Shown here piece after piece: positions 9,164-16,681 of a stretch of DNA of 64,000 nucleotides (positions within the stretch are counted from its first letter, which is position 1; each line of letters starts with the position of its first letter). Where the stretch lies: NCBI RefSeq assembly GCF_029989365.1, contig NZ_JAPRAQ010000036.1, positions 1 through 64,000 of the forward strand, read 5' to 3'. This stretch comes from Bradyrhizobium sp. Arg816. Lineage in GTDB: Bacteria > Pseudomonadota > Alphaproteobacteria > Rhizobiales > Xanthobacteraceae. The position numbers and the translations under genes are program-made. Below the pieces are notes generated by a model. That model was not told the DNA's origin. It saw only the letters and a list, made by a program, of their open reading frames with translations, and searched no databases.

Positions 9164-9422
9164 TCCCGCCAACGTGGCCACCGGCGCGAGAGGCGATGGC
9201 GTGGTGGCCGCACGCCACCTCGCCAGATGGCTGGCTCTGGCGGCGACGCCGACCTTCGCGATCATGGCCGTGCTGACGGCCGTGCCCGGCGGCGGCCCGG
9301 CGGACATGCTGTGTGCCGCCGGGCACGGGGCGGTGCTCGGCGGGATGGTGCCGATGTATCTGCTGATGAGCGCGTTTCATTCAGCGGCGTGGCTGAGGCT
9401 GATCGCGGAGCGGCGGCGGTAA
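9156..9422 (+). CDS. Small membrane protein downstream of DUF899
   Basis: This 88-residue protein has two predicted membrane helices (about residues 25-45 and 52-78, the second containing HGAVLGGMVPMYLLMSAFH). The GTG start lies within the end of the DUF899 gene (8-base overlap) and is preceded by GGAAGG, implying translational coupling. I do not recognise a named family; small membrane partners of this size do occur next to DUF899 genes. A role tied to the DUF899 protein is an inference from the overlap. Confidence 0.7.
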   Translation: MTSPANVATGARGDGVVAARHLARWLALAATPTFAIMAVLTAVPGGGPADMLCAAGHGAVLGGMVPMYLLMSAFHSAAWLRLIAERRR

Positions 9423-9444
9423 AGTGTTTCCGCCGGTGTAAACG

Positions 9445-9489
9445 CCTCGTCCTTCGAGACGCCGCGTTCCGCGGCTCCGCAGGATGAGG
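9445..9489. repeat. Intergenic palindromic repeat (short copy)
   Basis: The sequence CTCGTCCTTCGAGACG, then CCGCGTTCCGCGG, then CTCCGCAGGATGAGG forms an imperfect palindrome between two convergent genes. A related, longer copy lies at 12813-12926. It could also act as a bidirectional terminator. Confidence 0.65.
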
Positions 9490-9511
9490 CTTACGATAAA
9501 TCTCTGTCCTG

Positions 9512-9931
9512 CTACTGCCCGCCCGCCGCCTGCAGATAAGCAACCACCTTGGCCGCGTCCTCCGCGGAGACGCCGCCATATGGCTGCATCTTGTTGCCGG
9601 ACACGACCTCATCCGGCTTGACCATGAAGCGGGTCAGCTTGTCCGGATCCCAGACGAAGCCGGCGTCCTTCATCGACGGAGAGTAGTTGTAGTTCGGCAG
9701 CGAGCCGGCCTTGCGTCCCACGATCTTGCTGAGATTGGGACCGAGGCGATTGTCGCCGTCCTTTACGGAGTGGCAGGTGCGACAGGAATTGTTGAAAGCC
9801 TGCTGAGCCGCCTCGTCGCTCGCCGGCTGCTGGGCGAGCGAAGGGGGCGCAGACAGGAGCAGCGTCAATGCGCCGGCAGTTGCGATCGGGCGCAGCCATG
9901 TGCCTGGCGACATTTGCAGGCGTGATCGCAT
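9512..9931 (-). CDS. Class I c-type cytochrome
   Basis: This 139-residue secreted cytochrome has a signal peptide ending near PSLAQQ (residue 34-35), one haem site CRTCH, and a downstream KMQPYGG supplying the axial Met, as in cytochrome c2/c-556-like class I proteins. It acts in the periplasm as an electron carrier. The start at 9931 has GGAGG about 6 bases upstream; the longer open frame upstream overlaps the L,D-transpeptidase gene out of frame and is not real. A strong hairpin separates it from the transpeptidase gene, so it is probably transcribed on its own. The electron partner is unknown. Confidence 0.88.
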   Translation of the reverse strand: MRSRLQMSPGTWLRPIATAGALTLLLSAPPSLAQQPASDEAAQQAFNNSCRTCHSVKDGDNRLGPNLSKIVGRKAGSLPNYNYSPSMKDAGFVWDPDKLTRFMVKPDEVVSGNKMQPYGGVSAEDAAKVVAYLQAAGGQ

Positions 9932-9990
9932 CTGCGCCTCCGAACTGTGCTTCTCCAAGCGAGGTCGTCCGGAGAGCATGATGCCAACGA

Positions 9991-10020
9991 AAACGGCCCC
10001 GGTGGGTTCCGGGGCCGTTT
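9991..10020 (-). terminator. Rho-independent-type hairpin after the L,D-transpeptidase gene
   Basis: A perfect 12-bp stem (AAACGGCCCCGG paired with CCGGGGCCGTTT, 6-base loop) lies 21 bases downstream of the transpeptidase stop. On the minus strand it is followed by a short T-rich stretch (TTTTCGTT). It also precedes the cytochrome gene, so it should limit read-through. Confidence 0.8.
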
Positions 10021-10041
10021 GCGTCACAATGTCCTGCCGCG

Positions 10042-10752
10042 TTAGCGCGTCGCGGCGCCGAGGTCCGCGCGGCGTTCCGTCATCGGCAGCACGATCACCT
10101 TGGTGCCGACGTTGACGCGGGAGTAGAGGTCGGTGACGTCGTTGTTGGTCAGGCGGATGCAGCCGGACGAGACGTGCTTGCCGATCGTGTCGGGCGCGTT
10201 GGTGCCGTGGATGCGGTAGATGGTGCCGCCGAGATACATGGCGCGCGCGCCGAGCGGGTTGCCGGGGCCGCCGGCCATGTGGCGCGGCAGATAGGGCTGG
10301 CGGGCGATCATTTCCGGCGGCGGGGTCCAATCCGGCCACTCGGCCTTCTTGGTCACTGACTGCACGCCGGACCAGGTGAAGCCGTCGCGGCCGACGCCGA
10401 TGCCGTAGCGAACGGCCTGGCCGTTGCCGAGCACGTAATAGAGATAGGTGTTGGGCGTATCGATGATGATGGTGCCCGGCGCCTCGCGCGTCGCGTAGGA
10501 AACCGTCTGGCGGCGGAAGCGGGCCGGCATCTCGACCGCGTCCTGATCCTCGGACGGCGCGACCTGGTAAGGCGTCGCCTGATAGGGCTGCTGGTAGGGC
10601 TGCGGCGCGGCCATCGGCGGCAGCGGCTGGAAGAAGGGGAAGAGTTGCACGGGCGCAGCCTTCGCCGGACCGGCAAATGCGATTGCGGAGATCGCGACGG
10701 CGCTGAGCGCAACGGCGCGCGAATACGTCTTGAACGTGTCCAGATTGATCAT
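10042..10752 (-). CDS. L,D-transpeptidase, ErfK/YbiS/YcfS/YnhG family
   Basis: This 236-residue periplasmic enzyme has a signal peptide ending near AGPAKA (about residue 31), a Pro/Gln-rich linker, and a YkuD catalytic domain. The active-site motif is IHGTNAPDTIGKHVSSGCIRL: His in IHG and the nucleophile Cys in SSGCIR. Such enzymes form 3-3 cross-links in peptidoglycan or attach proteins to it. The start at 10752 is preceded by AGGGG; the frame continues upstream without a better start. It is followed by a strong hairpin and is divergent from the glycosyltransferase gene 275 bases away. Confidence 0.9.
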   Translation of the reverse strand: MINLDTFKTYSRAVALSAVAISAIAFAGPAKAAPVQLFPFFQPLPPMAAPQPYQQPYQATPYQVAPSEDQDAVEMPARFRRQTVSYATREAPGTIIIDTPNTYLYYVLGNGQAVRYGIGVGRDGFTWSGVQSVTKKAEWPDWTPPPEMIARQPYLPRHMAGGPGNPLGARAMYLGGTIYRIHGTNAPDTIGKHVSSGCIRLTNNDVTDLYSRVNVGTKVIVLPMTERRADLGAATR

Positions 10753-10952
10753 TGATCGCCCCTGTTTGATCGGTGTTTCTTGACCACCGCGGCACCGTTG
10801 CGGTGCTCCGTTGCCCAGATCACTAACGGCAAAACGTTTCGGGAGCTTTGCGCGGAAAATCGAAAACGGTTTCATGGCGGAAAGGATTTGTTTCATGACG
10901 GTTTCGTGGCGGCGCGGACCCGTTAACCAACAAAACAGCGGGCCGACACTTC

Positions 10953-10964
10953 TGTGACGTCACA
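10953..10964. promoter_or_regulatory. TGTGACGTCACA palindrome in a divergent promoter region
   Basis: A perfect 12-bp palindrome lies between the divergent L,D-transpeptidase and glycosyltransferase genes. It resembles CRP/FNR half-sites (TGTGA/TCACA) but with only 2 bases between them instead of 6, so CRP binding is not expected. Another factor may recognise it, or it may be chance. Confidence 0.3.
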
Positions 10965-11027
10965 CGCCTGAAATATCCGTGGTTGATGGTCCTAAGCCGA
11001 GAATCATCAAACTCTCGGGATTTCCCC

Positions 11028-12080
11028 ATGCGGGTATTAATCGCGACTGACGCCTGGCATCCGCAGGTTAACGGTGTGGTCCGGACGCTGACCTCGTTGG
11101 CGAACGCGGCCAAGGCGCTCGACGTCGAGATCGACTTCCTCACCCCGGACGGCTTTCGGTCCTGGCCGCTGCCGACCTATCCGGGCCTGCGCATCGCGCT
11201 GCCGAGCGGAAAGGAGATCGCGCGGCGGATCGAGAAGGCGGCGCCGGAAGCGTTGCACATCGCGACCGAGGGGCCGATCGGCTGGGCCGCGCGGGCCTAT
11301 TGCCGCCGCAACCGCCTTGCCTTCACCACCTCCTACACGACGCGCTTTCCCGAATACGTCTCGGTGCGGACCGGTATCCCCGATGCCGTCGGCTATGCCG
11401 TGCTCCGCCACTTCCACGATGCCGCCGCGATGACCATGGTGGCGACGCCTTCGCTGCGGCAGGAGCTTTCCGAGCGCGGCTTCAAGCGGCTCGGCTTCTG
11501 GACGCGCGGCGTCAATACCGAGCTGTTCCATCCCGACACCCCGGCCAAGCTCGATTTGCCGGGCCCGATCTTCATGACCATGGGCCGCGTCGCGGTGGAG
11601 AAGAATCTCGAAGCGTTCCTCTCGCTCGATTTGCCCGGCACCAAGGTCGTCGTCGGCGACGGTCCGCAGAAGGCGGCGCTCGAGAAGAAATATCCGGACG
11701 TGGTCTTCCTCGGCGAGAAGAAGGGCGCGGACCTCACCGCGCATCTCGCCGCGGCCGATGTCTTCGTCTTCCCCAGTCTCACCGACACATTCGGTGTGGT
11801 GCAGCTCGAGGCGCTCGCCTGCGGCACGCCGGTGGCGGCGTTTCCGGTAACGGGTCCCAAGGACGTCATCGCCGATCATCCGATCGGCGCGATCGACCAT
11901 GATCTGCGTACCGCGTGCCTCCGCGCGCTCACCATGTCGCGCGAGACCTGCCGTAACTTCGCGCTCGAGCGCTCCTGGGAAAACAGCGCGCGTCAGTTCG
12001 TCGGAAATCTCACCTCACTTCAGCCCAGCCGCATCCTGCGCGCCTCGCCGGTCATGGCGCGGCGGCCGGTGCGCGGTTGA
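11028..12080 (+). CDS. GT4-family glycosyltransferase
   Basis: This 350-residue GT-B enzyme begins with MRVLIATDAWHPQVNGVVRT, the usual N-terminus of GT4 enzymes such as SQD2/MgtA-like lipid glycosyltransferases. A second Rossmann domain carries the EX7E-like segment: FPSLTDTFGVVQLEALACGTPV. It is cytoplasmic or membrane-associated and transfers sugar from an NDP-sugar; donor and acceptor are not readable. The start is set at 11028 (CGGGA upstream); the frame opens 45 bases earlier without conserved sequence. It lies 35 bases before a phospholipid N-methyltransferase gene, which points to a lipid acceptor; that is inference. Confidence 0.85.
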   Translation: MRVLIATDAWHPQVNGVVRTLTSLANAAKALDVEIDFLTPDGFRSWPLPTYPGLRIALPSGKEIARRIEKAAPEALHIATEGPIGWAARAYCRRNRLAFTTSYTTRFPEYVSVRTGIPDAVGYAVLRHFHDAAAMTMVATPSLRQELSERGFKRLGFWTRGVNTELFHPDTPAKLDLPGPIFMTMGRVAVEKNLEAFLSLDLPGTKVVVGDGPQKAALEKKYPDVVFLGEKKGADLTAHLAAADVFVFPSLTDTFGVVQLEALACGTPVAAFPVTGPKDVIADHPIGAIDHDLRTACLRALTMSRETCRNFALERSWENSARQFVGNLTSLQPSRILRASPVMARRPVRG

Positions 12081-12115
12081 TCTGCAACGTTTGACCCACA
12101 GCGAGAACCTCATCG

Positions 12116-12805
12116 ATGGCTAAGATCATGAACCTTGACGGCACCCAGCAGCTCGACCTCACGCGTGGCACGGTTGAGCAGGCCTATGACCGCTGGGCGC
12201 CCGTCTACGATCTCGTGTTCGGCGGCGTATTCGCCAAGGGCCGGCAGGCCGCGATCGCGGCCACCAACAAGATCGGCGGCCGTGTGCTCGAAGTCGGCGT
12301 CGGCACCGGCATCTCGTTGCCGCTCTACGCGCCGCATCTGCGCATCTTCGGCACCGACATTTCGGAAGCGATGCTCGACAAGGCGCGCCAGCGCGTCACC
12401 GAGGGCAATCTGAAGAATGTCGAGGGCCTCGCGGTGATGGACGCCGAGAAGCTCGAATTCCCCGACAATTCCTTCGACGTGGTGATGGCGCAATATGTCG
12501 TCACCGCCGTGCCGAACCCGGAAGTGGCGCTCGACGAATTCGCCCGCGTGCTGCGCCCGGGCGGCGAGCTGATCATCCTGACCCGCGTCAGCGCCGACAC
12601 CGGCATGCGCCGCTTCATCGAGCAGAGGCTCCAGCCGGTGGTGCGTCCGCTCGGCTTCCGCACCGCCGAGTTCGCCTGGTCGCGTTATGCGAAGTGGCTC
12701 TCCGGTGCCAAGGGCATCGAGCTCGCCGAGCGCCGCCTGATTCCGCCGCTCGGCCATTTCTCGCTGGTGCGCTTCCGCAAGGTCGACGTCGCCAAGGCGG
12801 CTTGA
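12116..12805 (+). CDS. Phosphatidylethanolamine N-methyltransferase-like, Rhodobacter type
   Basis: This 229-residue class I SAM-dependent methyltransferase has YDRWAPVYDLVFGGVF at its N-terminus and the SAM-binding motif I VLEVGVGTGISLPLY (about residues 55-70). DISEAMLDKAR and LRPGGELIIL follow as later motifs. This pattern is that of Rhodobacter-type PmtA/PmtX enzymes, which methylate phosphatidylethanolamine toward phosphatidylcholine. It probably forms an operon with the upstream GT4 gene. A decarboxylase that makes its presumed substrate lies 3 kb downstream at 15750. Bradyrhizobia carry several Pmt paralogues with different methylation steps; which step this one does cannot be read. 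Confidence 0.78.
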   Translation: MAKIMNLDGTQQLDLTRGTVEQAYDRWAPVYDLVFGGVFAKGRQAAIAATNKIGGRVLEVGVGTGISLPLYAPHLRIFGTDISEAMLDKARQRVTEGNLKNVEGLAVMDAEKLEFPDNSFDVVMAQYVVTAVPNPEVALDEFARVLRPGGELIILTRVSADTGMRRFIEQRLQPVVRPLGFRTAEFAWSRYAKWLSGAKGIELAERRLIPPLGHFSLVRFRKVDVAKAA

Positions 12806-12812
12806 GCTGCTG

Positions 12813-12926
12813 CTCCTCATGGTGAGGAGGCGCGGTAAGCGCCGTCTCGAACCACGAAGGCCCGTGCTGATGCACCTCGGCCTTCATCCTTCGAGACGCG
12901 CGTTCCGCGCTCCTCAGGATGAGGAG
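12813..12926. repeat. Intergenic palindromic repeat, two-hairpin copy
   Basis: The segment from CTCCTCATGGTGAGGAG to CTCCTCAGGATGAGGAG holds two hairpins in opposite orientation, a REP-pair arrangement typical of Bradyrhizobium spacers. A shorter relative is at 9445-9489. It may terminate the methyltransferase transcript. Confidence 0.75.
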
Positions 12927-12963
12927 AGAGAGTAACCCGTGCGTCATCGCGCCGCTGCACATC

Positions 12964-12992
12964 GTCACATGACAAAATGATGATGTCACATG
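12964..12992. promoter_or_regulatory. Direct repeats of GTCACATG, 21 bp apart
   Basis: GTCACATG occurs at 12964-12971 and again at 12985-12992, start-to-start 21 bp, which is two helical turns, 54 bases before the start of the Mpo1-like gene. The spacing suggests an activator or repressor site that contacts one DNA face. Only the repeats are seen. Confidence 0.4.
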
Positions 12993-13045
12993 GCGTACAT
13001 CGAATCCCTGTAAATCCTGAACCCGAAAGCATTTTGGGGGAGAGC

Positions 13046-13705
13046 ATGATCAAGAATTATCTCGAGCAGCTGCGGATCCAGCGCTGGGACGACCATCGCT
13101 ACTATCACCACAGCCGCATCAATCAGAGCCTGCACTTCGTCAGCGCGCTGAGCTTTCTCTTTGCCTATGTCTGGCTGTTCATCGATCCCATGCTCTCGGC
13201 GCTGGTCGGCTGGCTGGTCTCGATGACCTCGCGCCAGGCCGGTCACTTCTTCTTCGAGCCGCACGATTACGACCACATCAACCAGGCGACGCACGAGTAC
13301 AAGGAAGACATCAAGGTCGGCTACAACCTTCAGCGCAAGGTGGTGCTGATGGCGATCTGGGCGCTGTCGCCGCTGGTGCTGGTTGTCGATCCGACGCTGT
13401 TCGGCCTGTTCACGCCCTGGGCGAGCGCGACCGATTTCATGCGGCAGGTCGCGAAAATCTGGCTGGTGATCGGCGGTGGCGGTCTGTTGTTCCGTACCGT
13501 GCACCTGTTCTTCATCCGCGACGTCGAGACCGGCCTCGTCTGGATGACCAAGATCCTGACCGACCCCTTCCACGACCTGATGCTCTATCGCAGCGCGCCG
13601 CTCGCTTTGATGCGCGGCGAGCTGATGGACCCCGGCCTGCATCTCAACCCCGAGCACACGCTGGGCCTCATCTCCGAGCCCACGCTCGAAGAGCAGCACG
13701 CCTGA
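13046..13705 (+). CDS. Mpo1/DUF962-like membrane protein
   Basis: This 219-residue protein has three to four hydrophobic helices and two histidine clusters. Residues 17-30 read H-x3-HH-x3-N-x3-H, and residues 66-77 read GHFFFE followed by HDYDH. The YYHHxxxNxxxH and GHxxFE motifs match those I recall from yeast Mpo1 (DUF962), an Fe(II)-dependent dioxygenase that shortens 2-hydroxy fatty acids by one carbon. The start at 13046 follows GGGGGAGAG; an upstream in-frame extension is not supported. Direct repeats precede it. Its place between lipid genes fits a fatty acid or lipid substrate. The bacterial substrate is unknown, and the enzymatic role is inferred from the motifs. Confidence 0.72.
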   Translation: MIKNYLEQLRIQRWDDHRYYHHSRINQSLHFVSALSFLFAYVWLFIDPMLSALVGWLVSMTSRQAGHFFFEPHDYDHINQATHEYKEDIKVGYNLQRKVVLMAIWALSPLVLVVDPTLFGLFTPWASATDFMRQVAKIWLVIGGGGLLFRTVHLFFIRDVETGLVWMTKILTDPFHDLMLYRSAPLALMRGELMDPGLHLNPEHTLGLISEPTLEEQHA

Positions 13706-13746
13706 GCGCGCCGCGCACACAAAGCACTCCGATGTCAGTTTGCTAC

Positions 13747-14033
13747 GTCATGCCCGGCCTCGTGCCGGGCATCCACGTCTTGGGGGCTCTTTCGCCTCCC
13801 CCCGCGTGCGGGGAGAGGCCGAATTTGCGCGCAGCGCGAATTCGGGTGAGGGGGGCTCTCCGCGGGGGCGTTGCTAGCGGGGTGTCCACCAACTTTCACC
13901 GCACTCGCGGAGAATCCCCCTCACCCCGGCCCTCTCAGCGCGAGCGTAGCTCGTCGCGGCCCCGCATCCGCCTTCGCCAAGGCTTCGGCGGACAAGGGCG
14001 GGGCGAGGGAGAAGAGCGGGCGGTGACCGGGGC
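13747..14033. repeat. Palindromic intergenic repeats filling a 344-base spacer
   Basis: Between two convergent genes lies first a short palindrome (GTCATGCCCGGCC, then GTGCCGGGCAT), then a long imperfect inverted structure. The latter runs from TCTTTCGCCTCCCCCC near 13788 to GGGGCGAGGGAGAAGA near 14018, with internal hairpins such as CCGCCTTCGCC...GGCTTCGGCGG. No coding sequence is supported here. Confidence 0.65.
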
Positions 14034-14049
14034 TGAGTGTGAGAAGACC

Positions 14050-15714
14050 TCAGCGCCCAAAACGCTTGGCCAGCATCTCTTTCAAAATCTGCCGCTTGAT
14101 GTTCTTGTTGGTGAGCACGCCGTCGTGCCACCAGAACCCGTCGGCTTTCATCTTCTCGGCCGCCCGGACGAAGCGCTCGGCGACTTCGGTGAAATCGGCG
14201 TCGGTGTAGTTCAGGCTGAAGATCAGCCGGCCGGTGCCGACCCAGCTCAGCGACAGGCCTTCGGCGCGCAGGTAATATTGCAGCATCCAGTTGTAACGGG
14301 ACGGGGTGGTGTATTTCACCGTCCAGATCGACGAGAAGTTGGCGAACCGCACCGGGAGGTCGGCGTCCGTCATCATCTGGTTGAGCTTTTGCGCGCGGCC
14401 GTTCCAGGTCGCGTCCAGGCCGTCATAGATGGCGCGGAAGTTCGGGCTGGCGAGCCGGCTCAAGAACTCGTCCATCGCCGTCATGACGTAGGGATGCGAG
14501 TTGAAGGTGCCGCGGGCGAAGCAGATGTCGGCGGGACGATCGTCGCGGAAGCGGCGCATCAATTCCTTCTTGCCGCAGACGACGCCGACCGGCAGGCCGC
14601 CGGCAAGGCTCTTGCCGTAGGTCACCATGTCGGCCTTGACGCCAAAGTACTCCTGGGCGCCGCCGGCGGCGAGACGGAAGCCGACGAAGACCTCGTCGAA
14701 GATCAGCGCGATGCCGCGCTCGGTGCAGACTTCGCGCAGCTTCTTGAGCCACTCGGTATACGCCGCGCGGTCAAAGTTGCCGCCGCGGGAGGAATCGACC
14801 AGCGAGGAATCGCCGGGCGCGTTGCCGTTCGGATGCAGGCCCTGCAACGGATTGACCAGCACGCAGGCGATGTCCTTGCGCGTGCGCAGCACGTGCAGCG
14901 TCTTCTCCGACATCTCGGCGAGGGTGTAGGTCTCGTGCGCGGGAATCGGATTGCCGACGCCGGGCTGCACGTCGCCCCACCAGCCGTGATAAGCGCCGGC
15001 GAAACGAACCAGATGCGTGCGCTTGGTGTGGTAGCGCGCCAGCCGCACCGCCTGCATCACGGCTTCGGTGCCGGACATGTGGAACGAGACCTCGTCGAGG
15101 CCCGAGATCTGGCAGAGCCGCTGCACGTTCTCAAGGATGACGGGGTGGTAGGGCCCGAGCACCGGGCCGAGCGCGTGCGCGCGCTTCTCCGAGCCCTCGA
15201 TGCACTCCTTGTAGAAGTCGTTGCCGAAGATGTTGACGCCGTAGGACCCGGTGAGGTCGTAGGAGGTGTTGCCGTCGACATCCGTGACGGTGACGCCGCT
15301 GGACGATTCCATGAAGGTCGAGGTGCCCAGATGCTCGCGGACGAGGCGCGAGAACTGGAACGGCACGCGGTAGGTTTCGGTGAAGTGCAGGTCGGAGATC
15401 TTTTCCGCCGCTTCCTTCGTCATCGCGCGGCCTTTGGGGAAGCGCTCGGCGTAAAGGCGGGCGAGGCGGAAGAAGGCGTCCTTGCGCTGAGCCACGATGT
15501 TCGCGGGCGCGCCGTCGCAGCCGAAGTATTGATCACCCTCGAACTCGTAGAACGGGAGCAGCTTTGCCACCCGGCGCGACATCTTGGAGTGTCCGGCGAG
15601 CGACCGGTGTTTGGCGCGGGACAGTTCGACCCGCGCCTTGAGCTTCGGGAAGACGGCGGCAGCGGACGCTGCGGCGGCCACGGAAAATGAGAGAATCGGG
15701 AGTGTCGTTTCCAT
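14050..15714 (-). CDS. Class III PLP-dependent aminotransferase with hydrophobic N-terminus
   Basis: The 554-residue protein is in the glutamate-1-semialdehyde aminomutase/aminotransferase class III superfamily: SGTEAVMQAVRLAR binds the cofactor phosphate, AYHGWWGD follows, LIFDEVFVGFRL holds the PLP-ring Asp, and TYGKSLAGGLPVG holds the Schiff-base Lys. It has about 100 residues more at the N-terminus than GSA enzymes, beginning with a hydrophobic stretch (LPILSFSVAAAASAAAVF) that could anchor it to the membrane. Its start lies only 35 bases from the divergent phosphatidylserine decarboxylase start. The substrate is unknown. It is not HemL itself in length or context; an amino-lipid or lipid-precursor role is a guess from position. 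Confidence 0.8.
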   Translation of the reverse strand: METTLPILSFSVAAAASAAAVFPKLKARVELSRAKHRSLAGHSKMSRRVAKLLPFYEFEGDQYFGCDGAPANIVAQRKDAFFRLARLYAERFPKGRAMTKEAAEKISDLHFTETYRVPFQFSRLVREHLGTSTFMESSSGVTVTDVDGNTSYDLTGSYGVNIFGNDFYKECIEGSEKRAHALGPVLGPYHPVILENVQRLCQISGLDEVSFHMSGTEAVMQAVRLARYHTKRTHLVRFAGAYHGWWGDVQPGVGNPIPAHETYTLAEMSEKTLHVLRTRKDIACVLVNPLQGLHPNGNAPGDSSLVDSSRGGNFDRAAYTEWLKKLREVCTERGIALIFDEVFVGFRLAAGGAQEYFGVKADMVTYGKSLAGGLPVGVVCGKKELMRRFRDDRPADICFARGTFNSHPYVMTAMDEFLSRLASPNFRAIYDGLDATWNGRAQKLNQMMTDADLPVRFANFSSIWTVKYTTPSRYNWMLQYYLRAEGLSLSWVGTGRLIFSLNYTDADFTEVAERFVRAAEKMKADGFWWHDGVLTNKNIKRQILKEMLAKRFGR

Positions 15715-15749
15715 GACAACAAGCGCTAATACTGCGAGCTGACAGATTC

Positions 15750-16613
15750 ATGACAGTCAAAGCCCTCATCGCCTCTTTCACCCAGCAGGAAGACCTCAAC
15801 TTCCTGTTGACCAACCGCATCCCCCGGGCGGCCCTGACCCGCTTCATGGGCTGGTTTTCCAAGATCGAAAACCCGCTCGTCAGGGACTTCTCGATCGCGC
15901 TGTGGAAGCTGTTCTCCGACCTCGATCTGTCGGAGGCACGCAAGACCCACTTCAAGAGCCTGCACGATTGTTTCACCCGGGAGCTCAAGCCGGGGCTGCG
16001 CCCCTTTGATCCCGACCCTTCCATTGTCGCCAGCCCCTCGGACGGCATCGTCGGCGCCCATGGCCGGATCGCCGACACCGAGCTGTTCCAGGTCAAGGGC
16101 GCGCCCTATTCGCTGCTCGACCTGCTCGGTGATTCCGCGCTCGTCGACCAGCACCGCAACGGCAGCTTCGTCACGCTGCGGCTGACGTCGAGCATGTATC
16201 ACCGCTTCCATGCGCCCCATGACGCACACATCGAACGCGTCACGCTGATCCATGGCGACGTCTGGAACGTCAACCCGATCGCGCTGAAGCGGGTCGAGCG
16301 CCTGTTCTGCAAGAACGAGCGCGCGGTGATCCGCACGCGTTTGTCGACGGGCGAGGCCGTGACGCTGGTGCCGGTCGCCGCGATCCTGGTCGCGAGCATC
16401 CGCCTGCACTTCCTCGACATGGTGCTGAACGCGCAGACCCGCGGCCCGGTCAATTTCCCCTGCGACGTCAACGTGACCAAGGGCGAGGAGCTCGGCTGGT
16501 TCGAGCACGGCTCCACCATCATCATCCTGGCGCCCGGCGATTTCAACTTCTGCGACGGCATCGGCGAGGGCACCCGCATTCGTGCAGGTCAAGCGCTGTT
16601 GAAGAAAAACTAG
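15750..16613 (+). CDS. psd: Phosphatidylserine decarboxylase, E. coli-type (type I)
   Basis: This 287-residue proenzyme decarboxylates phosphatidylserine to phosphatidylethanolamine at the inner membrane. It shows the N-terminal NPLVRDFSIALWKLF helix, SPSDGIVG (the catalytic-triad Asp region), YHRFHAPHDAHIE with the conserved His, and the self-cleavage site GST in WFEHGSTIIIL, whose Ser becomes the pyruvoyl group. The length and motifs are those of the larger E. coli-like class, not the short Psd that rhizobia usually carry beside pssA. It is divergent from the aminotransferase by 35 bases and lies 69 bases before the NUDIX gene. It could feed the Pmt-like enzyme encoded upstream. Confidence 0.88.
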   Translation: MTVKALIASFTQQEDLNFLLTNRIPRAALTRFMGWFSKIENPLVRDFSIALWKLFSDLDLSEARKTHFKSLHDCFTRELKPGLRPFDPDPSIVASPSDGIVGAHGRIADTELFQVKGAPYSLLDLLGDSALVDQHRNGSFVTLRLTSSMYHRFHAPHDAHIERVTLIHGDVWNVNPIALKRVERLFCKNERAVIRTRLSTGEAVTLVPVAAILVASIRLHFLDMVLNAQTRGPVNFPCDVNVTKGEELGWFEHGSTIIILAPGDFNFCDGIGEGTRIRAGQALLKKN

Positions 16614-16681
16614 CCTTCAATCCGCCGCGTCGGCAGCCTATATCGTCCGCGGGGACGATTGGATCGACGCGGAATTTTGTG

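Noticed and set aside
9932..10795. Fusion of the cytochrome c frame with an upstream 290-residue stretch
   Set aside because: The extension is a shadow of the L,D-transpeptidase gene and is interrupted in meaning by the strong hairpin at 9991-10020.
10953..10964. TGTGACGTCACA as a CRP site
   Set aside because: Half-sites are separated by 2 bases instead of 6, so a standard CRP dimer would not fit; kept only as an unassigned palindrome.
10823..11143. Minus-strand 106-residue frame
   Set aside because: It overlaps the start of the GT4 gene and has no family features or supported start.
13732..15690. 652-residue plus-strand frame opposite the aminotransferase
   Set aside because: High-GC shadow of a clear PLP enzyme on the other strand; its N-terminal part is repeat DNA.
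14050..15714. HemL (glutamate-1-semialdehyde aminomutase) for haem synthesis
   Set aside because: About 100 extra N-terminal residues, a hydrophobic start and lipid-gene context do not fit HemL; alphaproteobacteria also make ALA by HemA (ALA synthase).
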